Source of the DNA: Bog-950 sp046329495
GTDB lineage: Bacteria; Bacteroidota; Bacteroidia; Chitinophagales; LD1
DNA length: 64,000 bases
Direction of reading: 5' to 3'
Assembly: GCA_046329495.1 (NCBI GenBank)
Contig: JAXLUO010000015.1
Location: 1 to 64,000 of the forward strand
Below the pieces are notes generated by a model, which was not told the origin of the DNA, ran no database searches, and saw only the letters and a program-made list of their open reading frames with translations. Each line of letters begins with the position of its first letter. The stretch's first letter is position 1. Positions 59,466-64,000 of the stretch are shown in pieces. A program made the position numbers and the translations under genes.

Positions 59466-62400
59466 CTATTCAAAGTTCATACAGTTGGCAGCACAGGTAA
59501 CGCCGTTGGTGTCCTCATAGGCTTCATAATACATAAACCAGGTTCGCTTTGTGCTGTATCCTTCGGTAAACGATACAACTCCGGCGGTGCCATAGTTAGT
59601 TTGCTCACCGGCGCCATAACCATTAGGGAAAACTGCACATTGCACATCGTCATCCTCATCGGCATTACTTTGGTTGTTTTTAAAGCCCACCTGGGCAACA
59701 GCACAAAAGTCCCACGCACCCAGGTTGATGTTGCCATCACTTCCGGCTCCAAAACAGTTGCAGTATCTGTATCGTTGAAAATACATATAGCTTTTGTTCA
59801 TGCGGATCCCACCGTCTTCAATTTGTAAGCCGGTAGTTCCTGTTCCGCCGCCGGCAGCCCGGTACGAGGAGTTGATGATAACTTTAGACCCACCCGGAGG
59901 AGAAAGATGCAGGTTGCTGTTGGAGGAAAGCACCCGGCCCTGTAGTGTTAATATACCCCAATCAGCACCGGAACCTAAACTTGCACCGCCACAGGTTAAA
60001 CAACGGATGTAGAGACCTTGATCAAGATAAGTGTTGCCACCAACAACCGAAAGCTTATACGAGCCCGGCGTGGTAGTTCCTATACCCACGTTACCGCTCT
60101 GTGCATTTATGTATGTATTGTTTTGGCTATAATAGTTAATGTAAGTGGCATAGCTTCCATCAGCTGCATCAATATGCAAGTTGCCGTTGGTAGCAGCTAC
60201 CGAAGCTGTGGTTCCTAACCTGCCGTTGCCACCTACCTGTAAATACGCACCCCAACTGCTATTGGGACCAAAATACAGATAGCCGTTATTAAATACGCTA
60301 ATTTTACTGTTTTCATCAACTGCTACTGCACCAACCCCTAAAGGTGTAGTTAGTGCATTAGGCAAATTGCGTTCAGCCACATATCCTCCTTCAATTAACC
60401 AGCCGCGTAATTCAGCATAAGGTTCGTTTGAACTTGGGTCAAATTCAATTTCCGTAGCTCTGTCGCTAATCACACTCACTCCCCCTGATGCGCCTTCAAA
60501 AATGGCCGCATAAGGTCGGCGCGATCCTCCTACAGTTGTCATAGCGGCCTTATACAAGCCAAGGCGCTTAAAAGCAGCTTGTAAGTTAGCTGTAATCTGG
60601 CCCTCCCATGCATCGTAACTGGTAAGTATACCTATTTGTGCATTGGTTAACCCGTTTAGTGCGCTGGCCAGGTTGTTCGAAGCGGCGGGATCGCCGTACG
60701 TATCGTAACTGGTGCTGCTTACATGCGCATGCGTAGCCTTGGTGATGATGGTTAACGTCAGTCCGCGATTACCGTTGTTTACATATTCAGTATTTCCCCA
60801 GCGCACAATGCGGTTAGCATTATTGTTGAGGCCTGTGCCGCGTATATATAATGGATCAGTTTTGCCTACCACCGTATTCAATAGTAGGTTTCCCGTGGCA
60901 TCGGCGAACACCGGTTTTACTACACCTGCACCGGCTGCAAGGCCTGCTACGTTAACCACTCCGCCATTGCTGATATTTACACGTTCAGCACCATTGGTGC
61001 GAAAACGCAAGTACCCGTTGCCGCGCGCCTGTAATTGCAAGTCCTGATCGGCATTGTTGCCCGTTGCATAAATGGTGTTATAGCCAAAGCCAATACCTTG
61101 CGAAAGGTTATCGTGCCTGAATTCAACGCCGCCGTCAAATGCTTGACCGCTGCCCGCACCGCTGCTTACAAAAACTGCTTTGCCGTCATCATAAGTTGAA
61201 GGGTCCGTACCGCCTGTACGAACGGTAAACTTAGCTCCGGGATTGGTTAAACCAATGCCCACGTTACCACTGTTATTATTATAAATATCGTTTACGTTTT
61301 TAGTCCAAACGCTATTAATCGTATTGCCGGTTATACTGATGCCGGTGCCTGCTGTTAATTGTCCGCCTGCATCGCGCCAGCCGGGAGCACCACCCGCATC
61401 TGTACCCCAAACCTTCGTATTCTGACCGGCACCGCTTGTTACCAGGCCGGGAGAAGTGGAGCTATTGGTAGCTACATCGATAGTAAGCGCCGCAGCACCT
61501 AATACACGGCCGGTGCCATTAGCAACTGTTACGCCTGTAGTACTGCTGCTAACTGTACCGGTGGTAAGCTGGCCATTCGGGTCTCTCCAACTTGGGTTAC
61601 CCGAAGCATCCGTGCCCCAAACCTTGGTTATCTGTCCGCTACCGCTTGTAACTAAACCGGCGCTGGTACTGCTGTTATTGGCAACATTAATACTTACATC
61701 GCTGCTGCCTACCACTTGTGCCGTACCATTGGTTATTGTTACTGCACTATTGGGTGTAGTTATGTTTTTAGTAGTTAAGGTAGCATTGGGGTTTGCCCAG
61801 GTAGGAGCTCCGCCACCACCGCTCACCAGTACTTGTCCACTGGTGCCCGCTGGTGTAAATGCATAACCCGAACCATTACCATAGGCTACTGCTCCGCCGG
61901 TAGGTGTGGCATTGCTATTTGTGCCTCCGCGATTGATAGGAAGAATATTGGTGACCACCCCGCCCGAAAGATCTACAGAATTAGGCCCCATGTCTGCGGC
62001 AGTAATGGTATTAGGTGCTATCTGCGAGGTTGTAACAGCATCATTGGCAATCATGCCGGTAACCACGCCTTGGTTGGCGATACCAATTTGAGTGGCCGTA
62101 CTGCCATTATAACTAAACGTATTTAATCCACCACCTGCGGTATTGCTTAATGGTTGTAAGGCGCCGCTTACTGTGGTATTATCAATTACACGCACCCAAT
62201 CAGTACCATTCCACATATAAATACCGGGTGTGCTGTAGGTGCCAGTGGTAGATGTATTATAAACCATAAGCCCGGATGGCTTGCTGCCACTTACGGGGTT
62301 GTTGGTGGTTAACAACGCTACACGGGGTATCATTAAACCCTTATTGGTTGAAGAGATATCCAGTGCGGCATTGGCATCCGGTGAAGTACCTATGCCAACA

Positions 62401-62990
62401 TTACCGGTACTATTCTGCACACGTATTTTCTCGGTACCGTTTGTTCTTATACTTAAGTCTTGTGCGTCGCTTGTGCCTATATAGTCAGTAGCAGGGCTGG
62501 TGCCATTATTACCACGTACGCTCCAGGCGTTTTTCGGATAAAAGTTGTTGAATTCTGTAACTATCCATTTTTGTTCCGTGTTATTATACATGAAGGTTAT
62601 GGCGCTATTAGCAGCTACCGAAATCATATCGCCTCCATCCAGGGTTTTAATTTGATTGACATTGCTTGAGCCGGCATTCAAATTGGCAATGGTTAATTGT
62701 TGCGTAGTCGTGTTATAAAGGGTAACCATCCTTCCATCCGTTCCGCCTGTAAGGCCTGTAATGCTAAAGGCTGCTCCGGGTCCCGTTATCCTGTAAAAAC
62801 TGAATTTGCTGCTGGCAAGGTTTATATTGTTGTTCGCTCCTGAACTTAATGAAAGTGCGGGGCCTTCGCGGAGGGCAAGGTCCCCGGCAATGTCCATTTT
62901 GCTTTGTGGAGCATTAGTTCCCACACCAACATTTTGAGCGGTGCCCAGTATCCAGCTACCAATACAGGCAAGTAGTAAAAGTTTTTTCAT
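59466..62990 (-). CDS. Very large tail-fibre-like surface protein
   Basis: A 1174-residue secreted protein. A signal peptide (LLLLACIGSWILGTA) is followed by NVGVGTNAPQSKMDIAGDLA and a first beta domain. Then come a long chain of beta-rich, Gly/Asn/Thr-rich repeats (units with VTSGSGQITKVWGTDASGNP and VTSGAGQNTKVWGTDAGGAP), a further IGLTNPGAKFTVRTGG unit and NVGIGTTTPGSYKLSVVGG. The C-terminal region has several cysteines (YCNCFGAG, WDFCAVAQ, DDVQCAVF, CAANCMNF). It shares the NVGxGT/TTSP design of phage tail-fibre-type proteins with 46478-48844. Possibly a surface fibre with a disulfide-bonded tip. Confidence 0.83.
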   Translation of the reverse strand: MKKLLLLACIGSWILGTAQNVGVGTNAPQSKMDIAGDLALREGPALSLSSGANNNINLASSKFSFYRITGPGAAFSITGLTGGTDGRMVTLYNTTTQQLTIANLNAGSSNVNQIKTLDGGDMISVAANSAITFMYNNTEQKWIVTEFNNFYPKNAWSVRGNNGTSPATDYIGTSDAQDLSIRTNGTEKIRVQNSTGNVGIGTSPDANAALDISSTNKGLMIPRVALLTTNNPVSGSKPSGLMVYNTSTTGTYSTPGIYMWNGTDWVRVIDNTTVSGALQPLSNTAGGGLNTFSYNGSTATQIGIANQGVVTGMIANDAVTTSQIAPNTITAADMGPNSVDLSGGVVTNILPINRGGTNSNATPTGGAVAYGNGSGYAFTPAGTSGQVLVSGGGGAPTWANPNATLTTKNITTPNSAVTITNGTAQVVGSSDVSINVANNSSTSAGLVTSGSGQITKVWGTDASGNPSWRDPNGQLTTGTVSSSTTGVTVANGTGRVLGAAALTIDVATNSSTSPGLVTSGAGQNTKVWGTDAGGAPGWRDAGGQLTAGTGISITGNTINSVWTKNVNDIYNNNSGNVGIGLTNPGAKFTVRTGGTDPSTYDDGKAVFVSSGAGSGQAFDGGVEFRHDNLSQGIGFGYNTIYATGNNADQDLQLQARGNGYLRFRTNGAERVNISNGGVVNVAGLAAGAGVVKPVFADATGNLLLNTVVGKTDPLYIRGTGLNNNANRIVRWGNTEYVNNGNRGLTLTIITKATHAHVSSTSYDTYGDPAASNNLASALNGLTNAQIGILTSYDAWEGQITANLQAAFKRLGLYKAAMTTVGGSRRPYAAIFEGASGGVSVISDRATEIEFDPSSNEPYAELRGWLIEGGYVAERNLPNALTTPLGVGAVAVDENSKISVFNNGYLYFGPNSSWGAYLQVGGNGRLGTTASVAATNGNLHIDAADGSYATYINYYSQNNTYINAQSGNVGIGTTTPGSYKLSVVGGNTYLDQGLYIRCLTCGGASLGSGADWGILTLQGRVLSSNSNLHLSPPGGSKVIINSSYRAAGGGTGTTGLQIEDGGIRMNKSYMYFQRYRYCNCFGAGSDGNINLGAWDFCAVAQVGFKNNQSNADEDDDVQCAVFPNGYGAGEQTNYGTAGVVSFTEGYSTKRTWFMYYEAYEDTNGVTCAANCMNFE
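61370..61790 (-). repeat. Two tandem ~207-bp coding repeats
   Basis: The block encoding NNSSTSAGLVTSGSGQITKV recurs as TNSSTSPGLVTSGAGQNTKV about 69 codons later. Both contain KVWGTDA and a W-R-D motif. Confidence 0.8.
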
Positions 62991-63038
62991 GATAGAATAG
63001 GGTTTAATCAGGGTTCTTTAGACTTTATCACAAAAATC

Positions 63039-63054
63039 GAGCCTTGCAAGGCTC
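63039..63054. other. 16-bp perfect palindrome
   Basis: GAGCCTTGCAAGGCTC reads the same on both strands with no central loop. It lies 49 bp beyond the start codon of the large surface protein gene, upstream, and could be an operator. Confidence 0.5.
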
Positions 63055-63212
63055 CTTATGATAACAAGCTAATGTATTTCCATTAAATCAAAAAAACGGA
63101 GTCATTTCCAGGCTAAATGCACTCGTTTCGAAAAGATAAGAATAATATGGGATTGGACACTACTGACCCTAAAATAGAACACTGTTGTTAATCCTTACTT
63201 CTGATCATGGCA

Positions 63213-64000
63213 TCATAACAGGTTATCTTTAAGGCATTGTAGCAAGTTGCTGCAACCCTTTTGCAATTCTTCAAATCCCGGATAACCAAACCCTAAACGC
63301 ATATAACTGCGTTCCTTTTCGAACCAATGCCCCGGACCAACAACCGTAGCATAATCGTTGTATAGCGCGGTATAAAACTTGTCGGCATCAAGCTGAAACT
63401 CTTTTCTCAATCGCGGAAAGCATACTACTCCCGCCTGCGGTTCTACCCATTCCAAATAAGGTTGATTGGCAAACCAATCTTTAAACCAAGCAAAATTGCG
63501 GCGTATGTGTGCATGGTTGCGTTCCATCCATGCGGTTTTATCTTTTAATAAAGCATAGGCAAGCTCTTCGTCAACCACACTGTTACATAAGCTGATCTGT
63601 TCCTTTGCAGCTAAGAAGTCATGCATTAGTTGCTTATTGCGGCATACTATCCAACCCATGCGAATACCGGGTGCGCCGAACGATTTTGAAACAGAACCTA
63701 CTGAAATTACCCTGTTACTCCTTTCTGCTGCGTAGGGTTGTAAATCGGTTTGAAAATTCAGGTCCCGATAGGTTTCATCTATCAGCAGATAGCAGTTTTT
63801 TTCTTCCGCTAATGCAATCAACTGTTGCAGCAGTTCAACACTGTATAACCTACCGCTGGGGTTGTGCGGATTGGTAATGCTGATTAGTTTGGTGTTAGGC
63901 TTTGTAGCTTTTCTTATAGCCTCTATATCTATTTCAAAATTGTCCTCAAATTTCAAATCAACCACCGTCATCGGAAACTGCATGGCACGCGGTGTTTCTA
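63213..64000 (-). CDS. Class I/II aminotransferase (5' end outside the window)
   Basis: The C-terminal 256 codons and a few more before them are visible, and the frame runs past the window edge without a stop. The PLP fold is clear: SITNPHNPSGRLY, LLIDETYRDL, and the Schiff-base lysine in SVGSVSKSFGAPGIRMGW. The family includes aspartate, aromatic and other aminotransferases. The exact substrate cannot be told without the N-terminus. The visible part has no defect. Confidence 0.85.
   Translation of the reverse strand, partial: ETPRAMQFPMTVVDLKFEDNFEIDIEAIRKATKPNTKLISITNPHNPSGRLYSVELLQQLIALAEEKNCYLLIDETYRDLNFQTDLQPYAAERSNRVISVGSVSKSFGAPGIRMGWIVCRNKQLMHDFLAAKEQISLCNSVVDEELAYALLKDKTAWMERNHAHIRRNFAWFKDWFANQPYLEWVEPQAGVVCFPRLRKEFQLDADKFYTALYNDYATVVGPGHWFEKERSYMRLGFGYPGFEELQKGCSNLLQCLKDNLL

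Overview
The window looks like chromosomal DNA of a member of the Bacteroidota, probably Chitinophagales-like. Several large secreted proteins end in type IX secretion (T9SS) C-terminal sorting domains of both type A and type B. The best promoter candidates fit the Bacteroidota -33/-7 pattern (TTTG-like, then TAnnTTTG). Shine-Dalgarno sequences are almost absent, with one striking exception at 27122-27130. Many secreted proteins carry the NVGIGT motif typical of this phylum. The genus cannot be fixed from the sequence alone.

Layout. 0-11 kb is housekeeping: PhoD-like phosphatase, membrane pyrophosphatase, a small methyltransferase, a ParE-type toxin-antitoxin pair joined to 3-methyladenine glycosylase I, LpxD, GcvT, an MFS transporter and COX15-type heme A synthase. 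11-15 kb is an ArsR regulator, a double rhodanese-fold protein without catalytic cysteines, glycerol-3-phosphate dehydrogenase and ketopantoate reductase. 15-35 kb is dominated by T9SS surface proteins. In its middle (24.5-27.4 kb) is a compact RtcB RNA-ligase locus made of very short genes separated by strong hairpins and terminators. Two paralogous serine hydrolases flank it.

Two tRNA genes at 35.5 kb (Met-CAT, Arg-CCG) mark the start of a region (about 37-43.5 kb) in which nearly every gene is broken by frameshifts. It holds a decayed second copy of a gene that is intact at 36.4 kb, a CHAT-protease pseudogene and several other relics. From 43.5 kb intact genes resume: a DHFR-like protein, a DUF2200 protein, an Arr-type rifampin ADP-ribosyltransferase with an extra N-terminal helical domain, and a YdeI-like protein. 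Then come a collagen-like surface protein and a second very large surface protein. Each of these has a cysteine-containing C-terminal region and a TlpA-like thiol oxidoreductase gene beside it. In between lie a SRPBCC protein, DoxX, a CoA-disulfide-reductase-like enzyme fused to rhodanese, a methyltransferase, HtpG and an esterase. The window ends inside an aminotransferase gene.

The most unusual items are the RtcB locus with its mini-genes and RNA hairpins, the two surface-protein/TlpA pairs, the decayed island behind the tRNAs, and the dispersed noncoding repeats in the intergenic regions at 45.4 and 51.5-52.2 kb.
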